Counted from the stretch's first letter, positions 49,268-60,881 are shown. The stretch: 64,000 nucleotides of DNA from Allobranchiibius sp. CTAmp26 (GCF_017565405.1 NZ_JAGEKR010000004.1:40719-104718); one strand, 5' to 3'. Notes: generated by a model not told the origin, from the letters alone. Program-made: numbers and translations.

Positions 49268-50260
49268 TCAGCCGGGCAGGTGGGCGCTGGTGCGCGACGC
49301 TTTCGGTGCCGGGGTCGGACGGGCCGTCGACGTCGGTGCGTGCAGGGCCAGCACCCCCCAGGTCAGGGCGACGACCAGGAGACATGCCATCAACATATGC
49401 ACCAGCACCAGTGCGCCCGGGACACCGAGGAAGTACTGGGTGTAGCCGACGATGCCCTGCAGGACGGTGATCACGGCGACCAGGCGCCAGCGACGCAACG
49501 CCGTCCGCGCTCCGACCAGCGACGTGGCGACCAGCATCGCAACGACCAGCCCGCTGAAGAGCATCACCATGTCGGCGTGCAGCCAGGCCGCCGACCGCGG
49601 GCTGAACCCGAACCGAGCCGGGTGGGTGGCATCGCCCGAGTGCGGGCCGGCGCCGGTCACCGCGGTGCCGAGCATCAGCACGAGGCCCGCGACCGCTGCC
49701 GTTCCCGCGCCGAGCAGCCTGACCTCGCGGCGCACCGGCACCAGCCGGTGCTCGCGCAGCTGCCAGACCACCCACGCCGATGTCGCGACCAGGACCATCG
49801 AGATGAGGAAGTGCAGCGCCACGATCGCCGGGTTGAGATCGGTCAGCACCGAGATGCCGCCGACGACGGCCTGCAGGGCGATCCCGCCGAGGACGCCGAG
49901 CGCGGGTGGGAGCAGAGCGCGGCGGTCGGAGGCGGACGAACGGCGATGGCCGATGATCGCCAGGATCAGCAGGACCGCGACAATGCTGACCAGGGACGTG
50001 AGCATTCGGTTGCCGAACTCGACGTACTTGTGCCACTCCTGCGCCTGGTGCCGCACAGGGGTCAGGGAGCCGTTCACGCACTCGGGCCAGCGCGGGCACC
50101 CGAGTCCGCTGCCGGACAACCGCACGAGGCCGCCGGTGCCGACGATCAGGATCTCCACGGCGAGGTTGATCCACGCCAGTGGTGTGAGCACCCGGGCGAG
50201 CAGGTCGGTGAGCGTCACCCACCCCCGGCGGACGTGGTGAGTGCGTGCCGTGACGGTCAT
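49268..50260 (-). CDS. ctaA: Heme A synthase (COX15/CtaA family)
   Basis: Oxidises the heme O methyl group to make heme A. 330 residues with eight predicted helices; conserved pieces are TGGLVRLSGSGLGCPRWPEC, with the Cys pair typical of actinobacterial CtaA, EFGNRMLTSLVS (heme-ligand helix), LHFLISMVLV and AWLHADMVMLFSG. It ends in a short polar tail. The ATG at 50260 overlaps the ABC permease stop as TGATG, so it is translationally coupled to the exporter upstream. Confidence 0.93.
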   Translation of the reverse strand: MTVTARTHHVRRGWVTLTDLLARVLTPLAWINLAVEILIVGTGGLVRLSGSGLGCPRWPECVNGSLTPVRHQAQEWHKYVEFGNRMLTSLVSIVAVLLILAIIGHRRSSASDRRALLPPALGVLGGIALQAVVGGISVLTDLNPAIVALHFLISMVLVATSAWVVWQLREHRLVPVRREVRLLGAGTAAVAGLVLMLGTAVTGAGPHSGDATHPARFGFSPRSAAWLHADMVMLFSGLVVAMLVATSLVGARTALRRWRLVAVITVLQGIVGYTQYFLGVPGALVLVHMLMACLLVVALTWGVLALHAPTSTARPTPAPKASRTSAHLPG

Positions 50261-51009
50261 CAGTCGCTCCAGCGGAAGAATCGGGCGACCAGCGCCGAGC
50301 CGATCGCACCCCAGACGAGAAGGACGAGCACCGGTCCGACCAGGCTCGTGTCATGGCCGGTGAGGGCCGCCCGCATGCCGTCGCCGAGCGCTCCGGACGG
50401 CAGCAGCCGAACGACGCTCCCGAGACCGCCGGGCAACCGATCGGTGGGTACGAGCAGACCTCCGAATGCCGCGAGGAGCACCCAGATGAGGTTGGCGACG
50501 GCCAGCGTCGCCTCGGCCCGCAGCACTCCGGCGAGCGCCAGCGCGAGCGACACCCACACCCAGCTGCCGAGCAGCAGGAGCACGACCCCGATCACGATGC
50601 CACCGGCGTCCGGATGCCAACCGAAGATCGCGCCCAGGATCGCCAGGACGACGGTCTGCGCCGCGACGATGGCGAGCACCGCGATGGCCTTGGCGAAGAG
50701 CAGCCCGGACCGGCCGAGCGGCGTGGTCCCGAGCAGCCGCAGCACGCCGTACCGGCGGTCGAAGCCGGTGGCGATGGCCTGACCGGTGAATGCCGTCGAG
50801 ACGACGGCCAGCGCGAGCACCCCCGGCACGGCCAGGTCGATCCGGCGTCCGGCGCCGAGGTGGGGCGCGCTGGAGACGGCGAGGCCGATGAGGGCGAGGG
50901 CGGGCAAGACCAGGGAGACGAGCAGCTGCTCGCCGTTGGTGAGCAGGGTGCGGCTCTCGAACCCGGCCTGGGCGCGGATCCGTGCGGCGGGGGCTGCGGC
51001 GTCGGTCAT
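50260..51009 (-). CDS. ABC-2 type transporter permease
   Basis: 249-residue permease with six predicted helices of the ABC-2 superfamily. After a short cytoplasmic stretch (RIRAQAGFESRTLLTNGEQ) the helices begin at about residue 30; RRYGVLRLLGTTPLGR is the coupling region. The ATG at 51009 overlaps the ATPase stop as ATGA. Coupled downstream to ctaA. In mycobacteria the orthologous pair also precedes ctaA, so a role in cytochrome oxidase or heme delivery is likely but unproven. Confidence 0.87.
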   Translation of the reverse strand: MTDAAAPAARIRAQAGFESRTLLTNGEQLLVSLVLPALALIGLAVSSAPHLGAGRRIDLAVPGVLALAVVSTAFTGQAIATGFDRRYGVLRLLGTTPLGRSGLLFAKAIAVLAIVAAQTVVLAILGAIFGWHPDAGGIVIGVVLLLLGSWVWVSLALALAGVLRAEATLAVANLIWVLLAAFGGLLVPTDRLPGGLGSVVRLLPSGALGDGMRAALTGHDTSLVGPVLVLLVWGAIGSALVARFFRWSD

Positions 51010-51740
51010 GCGGTGCGCGCCGTCCGGGTGAGGGCGAAGTACGCCGACTCGAGCGTGCCGTCGCCGTCCGCGCTGTTTCCGGCGCAGACGGCGGAGACCG
51101 TGCCGTCGGCGACCACCTTGCCGGCCGCGACGACGACCACCCGGTCCGCGAGCCGCTCGGCCTCCTCGAAGGAGTGTGTGGTGACCACGACGGCGCACCC
51201 GCGGTCCCGCGCTGAGCGCACCAGATCCCAGACGTCGAGGCGGCTGTGCGGATCCAGTCCGGCACTCGGCTCGTCGAGGAAGACGACCTCGGGGCGGCCG
51301 ACCAGAGCGGCGGCCAGAGCCAGTCGCTGGCGCTGACCACCGGAGAGCCGGCGCGTGGCGGTGTGGCCGAACTCCTCGATGCCGAGTGTGTCGACCAGAT
51401 CGGCGCGGTCGTCCACGGTGTAGAGAGAGGCGAGGTGCGCCAGGAGCCGCAGCGGTCGCACGCTTCCGGGGAGGCCGCCGTCCTGCAGCATCACGCCGAC
51501 CCGGGCGCGGTGTGCTGCGGGCGCCCGCCAGGGGTCGACGCCGAGCACCTTGATGTCGCCCTGCTGCGGGCGGCGCAGACCCTCGGCCATCTCGATGACC
51601 GTGGTCTTCCCCGCGCCGTTCGGTCCGAGGACGCAGGTGATCTGACCGGCCGTGGCGTCCCAGGACATCCCGTCCAGCGCCGGCCGACCGGCGTACCGGT
51701 GCGAGACGTCCCTGATCTGCACGGGGGCGTCGACGGTCAC
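51006..51740 (-). CDS. ABC transporter ATP-binding protein
   Basis: ATPase of the ABC-2 pair, 244 residues. Walker A GPNGAGKTT, signature LSGGQRQRLALAAAL, Walker B VVFLDEPSAGLDP and switch His in VVTTHSFEEAERLA are all intact. I use the GTG at 51740 (VTVDAPVQIRDVSHRY), since the longer frame has no conserved residues. It heads ATPase-permease-ctaA and is divergent from the GH3 gene with about 100 bases between. Confidence 0.9.
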   Translation of the reverse strand: MTVDAPVQIRDVSHRYAGRPALDGMSWDATAGQITCVLGPNGAGKTTVIEMAEGLRRPQQGDIKVLGVDPWRAPAAHRARVGVMLQDGGLPGSVRPLRLLAHLASLYTVDDRADLVDTLGIEEFGHTATRRLSGGQRQRLALAAALVGRPEVVFLDEPSAGLDPHSRLDVWDLVRSARDRGCAVVVTTHSFEEAERLADRVVVVAAGKVVADGTVSAVCAGNSADGDGTLESAYFALTRTARTA

Positions 51741-51844
51741 AACGAATGAGTTTAGGTGGGTCTTCGACGGTGGTCTCGCCGGGCGTCGTGTGGTAGACCC
51801 CGGAGGGGGGCATTCACGTCTCCTTTCGACGAGGGAGATGTGTG

Positions 51845-53017
51845 ATGCGCAGGTCGAGCACGATGATCCTGGCTGGGGTGGCGTCGCTGGCAGCCGGAAG
51901 TACCGTCCTGGCACCCGGGGCGCACGCGGCCCCCACCGCGGCGACCCAGGCGGCGACCGTGTGCAGCCCGTACGCGTTGATGAAGTCGATGACGCTCCAG
52001 CAGCGGGTGGGCCAGCTCTTCATGGTCGGCACCCCCGCGACGGGCGCGAGCAGTCAGGTCCTGGACCAGATCACCGACTACCACGTCGGCAACGTCTTCC
52101 TCAGCGGTCGCAGCACATCCGGCACAGCGACCCCCGCCCGCACCACGGCGGCGCTGCGCAGTCGGGTGACCGCCGCCAGCACGGCGAAGACACCGCTGTT
52201 CATCGCCACCGACCAGGAGGGTGGCGCGGTGCAGGTGCTGCAGGGCAGCGGGTTCAGCAGGATCCCGGCGGCGCTGACCCAGGGTTCGTGGTCGCCCTCG
52301 ACTCTGCAGAGTTCCGCGACCACCTGGGCCCGGCAACTGGCCGGCGTCGGCGTCAACCTCAACCTGGCGCCGGTCGCCGACACGGTGCCCAGTGCGGCCG
52401 CTGCCCGCAACAACCCGCCGATCGGCGTCTACCAGCGCGAGTACGGCTACACGTCGTACAAGACGACGGACGGATCGACGGCTTTCCTTCGGGGGATGAC
52501 CGCCGGCAACGTCGGCTCGACCACCAAGCACTTCCCCGGACTGGGTCTGGTGACCGCGAACACCGACACGTCGTACGGCGTGCACGACCGCATCACGACC
52601 GCCAGCAGCCCCTACCTCAATCCGTTCAAGGCCGACATCAAGCAGGGCGTCACGGCGGTGATGATGTCGTCGGCCATCTACGACAAGATCGACCCCAGCA
52701 CGCTCGCGGTCTTCTCCACCAAGGCGGTCCGCCTCGTGACCGCCACGGGCTTCGCCGGGCCGATCATGACCGACGACGTGGGCAACGCGGTGCAGCCGGG
52801 GCGGTGGCCGGCGGCCAATCGCGCGGTGAACTCGCTCTACGCCGGCGTCGACCTGGTGCTGACCGTGAATCCGTCGGTGCTGCCCACCATGTACGACGCG
52901 ATCCTGCAGCGCGCGCAGACCGATCCGTGGTGGGAGTCGCGCGTCGAGAGCGCGGCGTGGCACGTGCTCATGGGCAAGTCGCAGCGGGGGCTGCTGGCGA
53001 ACGGCTGCACCGCCTGA
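51845..53017 (+). CDS. Secreted glycoside hydrolase family 3 protein (NagZ/LpqI-like)
   Basis: 390-residue secreted GH3 beta-N-acetylhexosaminidase-like protein. A Sec signal peptide (RRSSTMILAGVASLAA up to AHAAP) leads into a single TIM-barrel domain. Family pieces are MTLQQRVGQLFMVG, FIATDQEGGAVQVL, VNLNLAPVADT and KHFPGLG (K228-H229); the nucleophile Asp310 lies in MTDDVGN. In E. coli-type NagZ the loop after KHFPG carries Asp-Ser-His, the acid/base pair; here it reads NTDTSYGV, with no His in that place. The ATG at 51845 follows GAGGGAGA by seven bases. It stands alone between the ABC/ctaA operon and sufR, where mycobacteria have Rv1459c. Confidence 0.85.
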   Translation: MRRSSTMILAGVASLAAGSTVLAPGAHAAPTAATQAATVCSPYALMKSMTLQQRVGQLFMVGTPATGASSQVLDQITDYHVGNVFLSGRSTSGTATPARTTAALRSRVTAASTAKTPLFIATDQEGGAVQVLQGSGFSRIPAALTQGSWSPSTLQSSATTWARQLAGVGVNLNLAPVADTVPSAAAARNNPPIGVYQREYGYTSYKTTDGSTAFLRGMTAGNVGSTTKHFPGLGLVTANTDTSYGVHDRITTASSPYLNPFKADIKQGVTAVMMSSAIYDKIDPSTLAVFSTKAVRLVTATGFAGPIMTDDVGNAVQPGRWPAANRAVNSLYAGVDLVLTVNPSVLPTMYDAILQRAQTDPWWESRVESAAWHVLMGKSQRGLLANGCTA

Positions 53018-53063
53018 GATCGGTTAGGTCCCCCTGGCTAGGAAGGGCGGGGACAATTAGGTC

Positions 53064-53079
53064 ACACTTGTGTGGTGAT
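53064..53079. promoter_or_regulatory. Candidate SufR operator overlapping the sufR start
   Basis: ACACT-TGTGT-GGTGA lies just before and over the proposed GTG. It contains the perfect inverted repeat CACAC-TT-GTGTG and resembles the ACACT-N5-TGTGA site that I recall for mycobacterial SufR, with one difference. GACAATTA, ten bases upstream, could be a -10. Positions are good to about one base. Confidence 0.5.
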
Positions 53080-53926
53080 TATCTCCGGCGAGCTCGATAC
53101 CGAGCTCGACACCATGCGCGGGGCCGGCTCCGTCGGCCCGGCCGGTGGTGCCGAGAGTTGCCCGTCGACGGACGCCGTCGAGCCCGCGCACGATCACGCG
53201 CGCACTCGTGACCGGGTGCTGGGGGAGATCTCCGAGCACGGACCCCTGACCGCGGCCGACCTCGGGGTGCGGCTGGGTCTGACCCCGGCCGCCGTACGCC
53301 GCCACCTCGACGTACTCGCCGAACAGGGCCTGGTCGACGAGGCCGTCTCCCCGCTGCGGGGCAGCCGCGGCCGGGGCCGGCCGGCACGCGCGTACGTGCT
53401 GTCCGAGGGCGGCCACGCCCACCTGCGCGGCGCGTACGACGAACTCGCCGTCTCCGCACTGGACTTCCTCGCCCGCTCCGCCGGACCCGAGGCGGTCCGC
53501 ACCTTCGCTACCGAGCGCGCCGACCGGCTCGCCGCCGTGGCCCGCCCGGCGATCGAGGCCGCAGGGTCCGATCCGGAAGCCCGCGTCGAGGCGCTGGCCG
53601 CGGCGCTGACCACGCAGGGGTACGCCGCGAGCACCCGACCCGTGGGCGATGGAACATCGCGCGCCGGCATGCAGTTGTGCCAAGGGCACTGCCCGGTGCA
53701 GCACGTCGCCACCCGATACCCGCAATTCTGCGAGACGGAGGCCGAGATGTTCTCCGACCTGCTCGGGGTGCACGTGCAGCGCCTCGCGTCCCTGGCGCAC
53801 GGCGAGCACGTCTGCACCACCTTCGTACCGACCAGCACGCCGCCGCCTACCGCGTTCACGCTGAGCGGCGCCACCGACACACACGGCACCACCACCCGCA
53901 CGACCGGCGAGAGGAATCGATCATGA
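53072..53926 (+). CDS. sufR: SufR, Fe-S cluster-binding repressor of the suf operon
   Basis: 284-residue regulator. A winged helix at about residues 45-110 ([20 protein letters not shown], then [13 protein letters not shown]) is followed by a ligand domain with C203-x3-C207-x12-C220-x27-C248. The x12 and x27 spacings match the three Cys I recall as cluster ligands in mycobacterial SufR. Holo-SufR represses; cluster loss derepresses suf under iron or oxidative stress. Start is uncertain: GTG 53072 overlaps the presumed operator, and ATG 53114 (MRGAGSVG) would leave room for a leader. A 12-base near-tandem duplication (CGAGCTCGATAC, CGAGCTCGACAC) lies between the two. Overlaps sufB by ATGA. Confidence 0.9.
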   Translation: MVIISGELDTELDTMRGAGSVGPAGGAESCPSTDAVEPAHDHARTRDRVLGEISEHGPLTAADLGVRLGLTPAAVRRHLDVLAEQGLVDEAVSPLRGSRGRGRPARAYVLSEGGHAHLRGAYDELAVSALDFLARSAGPEAVRTFATERADRLAAVARPAIEAAGSDPEARVEALAAALTTQGYAASTRPVGDGTSRAGMQLCQGHCPVQHVATRYPQFCETEAEMFSDLLGVHVQRLASLAHGEHVCTTFVPTSTPPPTAFTLSGATDTHGTTTRTTGERNRS

Positions 53927-55341
53927 GCACCATCGAGGAGCTGAACCCGGGTCTGGCGGACATCGGGCGCTACCAGTTCGGTTGGGCCGACAGCGACACC
54001 GCCGGTGCCACCGCCAAGCGCGGACTGTCCACCGACGTCGTCGCCGACATCTCCGGTCGCAAGTCCGAGCCGGAGTGGATGCTCAAGCTGCGGATGAAGT
54101 CGCTGCGTCTGTTCGACAAGAAGCCGATGCCGACCTGGGGCAGCGACCTCACCGGCATCGACTTCCAGAACATCAAGTACTTCGTGAAGTCCACCGAGAA
54201 GCAGGCCACCAGCTGGGAGGACCTGCCCGAGGACATCAAGGCCACCTACGACAAGCTCGGCATCCCCGAGGCGGAGAAGCAACGCCTGGTCGCCGGCGTC
54301 GCCGCGCAGTACGAGTCGGAGGTCGTCTACCACCAGATCCGCGAGGACCTGGAGGAGAAGGGCGTCATCTTCGTCGACACCGACACGGCGCTGCGTGAGC
54401 ACGAGGAGCTCTTCCGGGAGTACTTCGCCACCGTGATCCCCGCCGGCGACAACAAGTTCGCGTCGCTGAACACCGCCGTGTGGTCGGGCGGTTCGTTCAT
54501 CTACGTCCCCAAGGGCGTGCACGTCGACATCCCGCTGCAGGCCTACTTCCGGATCAACACCGAGAACATGGGCCAGTTCGAGCGGACCCTGATCATCGCC
54601 GACGAGGGTTCGTCCGTGCACTACGTCGAGGGCTGCACCGCGCCGATCTACAAGTCGGACTCCCTGCACTCCGCCGTGGTCGAGATCGTGGTGAAGAAGA
54701 ACGCCCGGGTTCGTTACACGACCATCCAGAACTGGTCGAACAACGTCTACAACCTCGTCACCAAGCGCGCGACCTGCGAGGCCGGCGCCACCATGGAGTG
54801 GATCGACGGCAACATCGGCTCGAAGGTCACCATGAAGTACCCGGCCGTCTTCCTGATGGGGGAGTACGCCCGGGGCGAGACGCTGTCGATCGCGTTCGCC
54901 GGTGAGGGCCAGCACCAGGACGCCGGCTCCAAGATGGTGCACGCCGCGCCGCACACCTCCAGCTCGATCGTCAGCAAGTCGGTCGCGCGCGGTGGCGGGC
55001 GCACGTCGTACCGCGGGCTCGTGCAGATCCTCGAGGGCGCCGAGCACTCCAAGTCCAGCGTGGTCTGCGACGCCCTGCTGGTCGATCAGATCAGCCGCTC
55101 GGACACCTACCCGTACGTCGACGTCCGCGAGGACGACGTGCAGATGGGCCACGAGGCGACGGTCTCCAAGGTCAGCGAGGAGCAGTTGTTCTACCTGCAG
55201 TCCCGCGGCATGACCGAGCAGGAGGCCATGGCGATGATCGTGCGCGGCTTCGTCGAGCCGATCGCCCGCGAACTGCCCATGGAGTACGCGCTCGAACTCA
55301 ACCGCCTGATCGAACTCCAGATGGAAGGGGCCGTTGGATGA
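53923..55341 (+). CDS. sufB: Fe-S cluster assembly scaffold protein SufB
   Basis: 472-residue scaffold subunit of the SufBCD complex on which clusters form. Family stretches include [54 protein letters not shown] with the conserved Cys, and [20 protein letters not shown] near the C-terminal core. No intein interrupts the gene, unlike in M. tuberculosis. The ATG at 53923 overlaps sufR and the stop overlaps sufD, both as ATGA. Confidence 0.97.
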   Translation: MSTIEELNPGLADIGRYQFGWADSDTAGATAKRGLSTDVVADISGRKSEPEWMLKLRMKSLRLFDKKPMPTWGSDLTGIDFQNIKYFVKSTEKQATSWEDLPEDIKATYDKLGIPEAEKQRLVAGVAAQYESEVVYHQIREDLEEKGVIFVDTDTALREHEELFREYFATVIPAGDNKFASLNTAVWSGGSFIYVPKGVHVDIPLQAYFRINTENMGQFERTLIIADEGSSVHYVEGCTAPIYKSDSLHSAVVEIVVKKNARVRYTTIQNWSNNVYNLVTKRATCEAGATMEWIDGNIGSKVTMKYPAVFLMGEYARGETLSIAFAGEGQHQDAGSKMVHAAPHTSSSIVSKSVARGGGRTSYRGLVQILEGAEHSKSSVVCDALLVDQISRSDTYPYVDVREDDVQMGHEATVSKVSEEQLFYLQSRGMTEQEAMAMIVRGFVEPIARELPMEYALELNRLIELQMEGAVG

Positions 55342-56528
55342 CATCCCTGCTCACCCCGGAAGCCACTACACACACCGACCCCGCGGCCGTCGCCAGCGGC
55401 GCCGTCATCCCGGACACCTCGCGCGCCGAGCGGACGACGTCCTTCGACGTCGCCGACTTCCCGGTGCCGAACGGCCGCGAGGAGGAGTGGCGCTTCACCC
55501 CGGTGGACCGGCTGTCCGCCCTCTTCGCCGACAAGGACAGCGACCGCGGCGCGCTGCAGCTCGACCTGGACGGGGTCCGCTCCGTGCTCGCCGAGCCGCT
55601 CGCGCCCGGTGAGGCGCCGCGCGGTACGGCGCTCGTCCCCGGCGACCGCTCGGCCGCCGTGGCACACGCGCACAGCCCGAAGGCGCTCTACCTGAAGCTC
55701 GCCGCCGAGCAGGAGTACGCCGAGCCGCTGCGGCTGGGCATCCACGGCACCGCCGCGGGCGCCCGCTCCAACGGCCACGTGGTCATCGAGGCCGGTGCGC
55801 AGAGCAAGGGCATGGTCATCCTCGACCACACCGGTGCCGCCGACGTCAACGCCAACGTGGAGGTGATCGTCGGTGACGGCGCGAACCTGACGGTCGTCAG
55901 CCTGCAGCGCTGGGACGACGAGGCCAACCACCTGTCCCAGCACGACGCGCTCGTCGGTCGCGACGCGTCGTACCGGCACATCGCGGTCAGCCTCGGCGGC
56001 GGCATCGTCCGGATGAACGCCGGCGTGCGGTACGCCGGCCCGGGCGCCGAAGCGACCCTGCTCGGCGTCTACTTCGCTGACAAGGGCCAGCACCTGGAGC
56101 ACCGCTCGTTCATCGACCACACCGCCCCCCGGTGCACGTCCCTGGTGACGTACAAGGGCGCGCTGCAGGGGGATTCGGCCCACACGGTGTGGGTCGGCGA
56201 CGTGCTGATCCGCGCCGAGGCGCAGGGCACCCAGACCTACGAGCTGAACCGCAACCTGGTGCTCACCGACGGCGCCCGCGCCGATTCGGTGCCCAACCTC
56301 GAGATCGAGACCGGTGACATCGAGGGCGCGGGCCACGCCTCCTCGACGGGCCGGTTCGACGACGAGCAGCTCTTCTACCTGCAGGCCCGCGGCATCCCCG
56401 AGGAGCAGGCGCGCCGCCTGGTCGTTCGCGGCTTCTTCGCCGACATCGTCGCCAAGATCGGCGTTCCCGAGGTCGTCGACACCGTGATGACCGCGATCGA
56501 GGACGAGTTGAGGCAGGCCGGCGAATGA
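55338..56528 (+). CDS. sufD: Fe-S cluster assembly protein SufD
   Basis: 396-residue partner of SufB, same beta-helix fold. Visible are [19 protein letters not shown] at the N-terminus and, in the core, [20 protein letters not shown] with the conserved His and Cys region, then [20 protein letters not shown]. Starts by ATGA overlap with sufB and overlaps the Rieske gene in the same way, so SufB and SufD are made in equal numbers. Confidence 0.96.
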   Translation: MTSLLTPEATTHTDPAAVASGAVIPDTSRAERTTSFDVADFPVPNGREEEWRFTPVDRLSALFADKDSDRGALQLDLDGVRSVLAEPLAPGEAPRGTALVPGDRSAAVAHAHSPKALYLKLAAEQEYAEPLRLGIHGTAAGARSNGHVVIEAGAQSKGMVILDHTGAADVNANVEVIVGDGANLTVVSLQRWDDEANHLSQHDALVGRDASYRHIAVSLGGGIVRMNAGVRYAGPGAEATLLGVYFADKGQHLEHRSFIDHTAPRCTSLVTYKGALQGDSAHTVWVGDVLIRAEAQGTQTYELNRNLVLTDGARADSVPNLEIETGDIEGAGHASSTGRFDDEQLFYLQARGIPEEQARRLVVRGFFADIVAKIGVPEVVDTVMTAIEDELRQAGE

Positions 56529-56863
56529 CCGGTGACGCCGTGACCGCGGACTTCGTGCGGGTCTGCTCCCTGGGGGAGCTGGCCGAGGGCGAACCTGCCC
56601 GCGCGGACATCGGCGGCTACGAGGTGGCCCTGGTGCGCACCGAGACCGGTGAGGTCTTCGCGGTCGACGACACCTGCTCGCATGCCAACGTGTCGCTCTC
56701 GGAAGGGGAGGTCGACGGCTGCACCATCGAGTGCTGGCTGCACGGCTCCCGATTCGACCTGCGTACCGGCCACCCCGACAGCCTCCCGGCGATCGCACCG
56801 ATCGCCACCTACCCCGTGAAGATCGACGGCGACGACGTGTTCGTGGCCGTCCCCACCAGCTGA
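56525..56863 (+). CDS. Rieske-type ferredoxin in the suf operon
   Basis: 112-residue soluble [2Fe-2S] protein of the Rieske ferredoxin group. The cluster ligands are CSHANVSL and CWLHGSRFDL (Cys-x-His and Cys-x2-His). The N-terminal VRVCSLGELAEGEPARADI and C-terminal ATYPVKIDGDDVFVAV are typical of BphF-like small Rieske proteins. It has ATGA overlap with sufD and is followed by sufC after 24 bases. A Rieske gene at this point is common in actinobacterial suf operons; it may supply electrons for assembly or be a first client. Role unproven. Confidence 0.9.
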   Translation: MTGDAVTADFVRVCSLGELAEGEPARADIGGYEVALVRTETGEVFAVDDTCSHANVSLSEGEVDGCTIECWLHGSRFDLRTGHPDSLPAIAPIATYPVKIDGDDVFVAVPTS

Positions 56864-56887
56864 TCTATCGAAGGACACCGAACACAT

Positions 56888-58949
<2,062 letters not shown>

Positions 58950-58950
<1 letters not shown>

Positions 58951-59423
58951 TGGACCTGTATCAGGAACTGATCCTCGAGCACTCCAAGCGACCGGTGAAC
59001 GCCGGTCTGCGCGAGCCGTTCGATGCCCAGGTGCACCACGTCAACACCACCTGCGGTGATGAGGTCACCCTGCGGGTCAGCGTGCAGGACGGCCGGGTGC
59101 GCGACGTGTCGTACGACGCGATCGGCTGCTCGATCTCGGTGGCTGCCGCGTCGATCCTGGCCGAGGAGGTCACCGGCGAGACGGTCTCGGAGTCACTGCG
59201 CACCTACGAGGCCATGAAGGCCATGCTGACCAGCCGCGGGACCGACCCCGGCGACGAGGACGTCATCGGCGACGGCGTCGCCCTGTCCGGGGTCGCGAAG
59301 TACCCGGCCCGGGTGAAGTGCGCGCTGTTGCCGTGGAGCGCCTACACCGCCGCACTGACCGAGGCCGAGGTTCTCGGCACCACCGACCTACAGACCGTCC
59401 CCGCATCCGGAGGTAACTCATGA
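58950..59423 (+). CDS. sufU: SufU, zinc-dependent sulfur acceptor
   Basis: 157-residue IscU-like protein that takes the persulfide from SufS. The ligands are C35 and D37 (NTTCGDEV), C60 (AIGCSIS) and C124 (RVKCALLPW), the zinc set of Gram-positive SufU; the insert between the second and third Cys is the SufU length. TGATG overlap with sufS gives the start; the longer frame inside sufS is a shadow. Overlaps sufT by ATGA. Confidence 0.95.
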
Positions 59424-59761
59424 CGGACACCACGCCAGCCCCCACCGCCAGCCCGACCAATGTGGCCGATCTCGAGGAGGCCATGCGCGACGTGGTCGAC
59501 CCCGAGCTGGGCATCAACGTCGTCGACCTCGGTCTGGTCTACGGCATCACCGTCGACGGCGAGGCGAACGCGGTCATCGACATGACGCTGACCAGCGCCG
59601 CCTGCCCGCTCACCGACGTGATCGAGGACCAGACCGGCGCCGCGCTGGAGGGCCTGACGAACAGTTTCCGGATCAACTGGGTCTGGATGCCGCCGTGGGG
59701 ACCGGACAAGATCACCGACGACGGCCGCGAGCAGTTGCGGGCGCTCGGCTTCAACGTCTGA
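59420..59761 (+). CDS. sufT: SufT/MIP18-type metal-sulfur cluster maturation factor
   Basis: 113-residue DUF59 protein. DVVDPELGINVVDLGLVYGI and LTSAACPLTD, with the conserved reactive Cys, are the family signature; the C-terminal VWMPPWGPDKITDDGREQL is also typical. It helps load clusters into target proteins. Last gene of the sufR-B-D-Rieske-C-S-U-T operon, followed by a strong hairpin. Confidence 0.95.
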   Translation: MTDTTPAPTASPTNVADLEEAMRDVVDPELGINVVDLGLVYGITVDGEANAVIDMTLTSAACPLTDVIEDQTGAALEGLTNSFRINWVWMPPWGPDKITDDGREQLRALGFNV

Positions 59762-59789
59762 GCCGGCACCGACGAACAGCCGACAGGTA

Positions 59790-59820
59790 ACGAGCGCGGG
59801 TCCTTCGGGCCCGCGCTCGT
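59790..59820. terminator. Terminator between sufT and Tat lipoprotein gene
   Basis: ACGAGCGCGGGTCC and GGGCCCGCGCTCGT pair over 14 positions with one G-T wobble and loop TTC. It sits 29 bases after the sufT stop and touches the stop codon of the converging gene, so it can serve both. Confidence 0.85.
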
Positions 59821-60779
59821 CACTCGTACAGGACGTAGTCCGGTCGGGGAGTGAGCGCCAGCACCTGTGCGGGTGTCATCAGTGGCCCTTCCCTCGCGTC
59901 CTCGTCGAAGAACAGCTTGAAACCGGGCCGGAAGAACGCCGGGGTGCCTTTCATGACCAGGTGGTAGGTGTCGGTCTTGTCGGCCGCGGCGCCGATCCCG
60001 TCGACCGACTTCACCAGCGCGACGCCGAGGTGCGGTCGTAGCGCGAGCGGGTCGCGCAGGATCGAGGGCCGCAGCACGTGCACGATCAGCGCCTTCTCCG
60101 GCAGCCGGTGCGCGCTGACCAGCCCGGACAGGTAGGCCGCGACCTGGTTCACGACCTCACCGGTCGTGGAACCGAAGACCTCCCCGGGCTTCTGGCCCGG
60201 CCGGATCGACCACTCCGGGTCGAGAGCGAGTCCGACGTCCGGCTCGGTCAACCAGCGCTCGTACGCCATGGCCTCGTCGAGGAAGCTCGCACGTCCGGGT
60301 TGGATGTTCAGCAGTAAGAGGGCCCCCCGCGTGCGCGCCGCCGTCAGCCAGGTCTGGATCACCTCGTCGCTCACCCGGGTGCGGAAGAGACCGTCCCGGC
60401 CGGGTGCGGCCTGGACGACGGTCGCGATGAGCTCGACGACCGGAAGGATTCGGCCGCCGACGGTCCACTCGGGGCAGACGCTCATCATCCGGTCCAGCTG
60501 CACGTCCAGATCGCCGATGCCGAGCTGCCCCAGCGCCGGTGCACCGGGGGACCCGCACCAGCCGAAGAGGAACCGCGACGGGAAGATCGTTCGACCCCCG
60601 CCCGGCAGCTCGATCATCGCAGCGGTGCTCGGGCTGGGGGTCTCGGGCCGGGAAGTGCTGACCACCCTGGCGGCAGGACTGACAGCGGTCGGGGCGCCGC
60701 ACGCCGTCGCGGTGACCGCGCCGAACGCCCCCAACGCACCCCCTACAAGCCCCCGTCGGGACAACCCGTGAATCGTCAC
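59820..60779 (-). CDS. Tat-exported putative lipoprotein of unknown function
   Basis: 319-residue protein I do not recognise. The N-terminus has a twin-arginine motif (LSRRGLVGGALGAFG), then ATAC-GAP, a possible lipobox with Cys near residue 25. The mature part alternates predicted strands and helices, as in a TIM-barrel-like fold: LLLLNIQPGRASFLDEAMAY, VGLALDPEW, KALIVHVLRPSILRD. Strand-end Asp and Glu such as ALDPEW could be catalytic, but no known motif fits. The GTG at 60779 is the first sensible start; GGAAG lies immediately before it, closer than usual. It converges with the suf operon and is divergent from the cupredoxin gene. Confidence 0.7.
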   Translation of the reverse strand: MTIHGLSRRGLVGGALGAFGAVTATACGAPTAVSPAARVVSTSRPETPSPSTAAMIELPGGGRTIFPSRFLFGWCGSPGAPALGQLGIGDLDVQLDRMMSVCPEWTVGGRILPVVELIATVVQAAPGRDGLFRTRVSDEVIQTWLTAARTRGALLLLNIQPGRASFLDEAMAYERWLTEPDVGLALDPEWSIRPGQKPGEVFGSTTGEVVNQVAAYLSGLVSAHRLPEKALIVHVLRPSILRDPLALRPHLGVALVKSVDGIGAAADKTDTYHLVMKGTPAFFRPGFKLFFDEDAREGPLMTPAQVLALTPRPDYVLYE

Positions 60780-60881
60780 CTTCCGATGACACCACGTTCC
60801 CGGGCGCGAACTCGTACGGCGTGCCGAGGTCTTCTCAGGTCGCGCGGATGGGTGCCGTGGGAAAAGAATGAGGCTGTGAAG

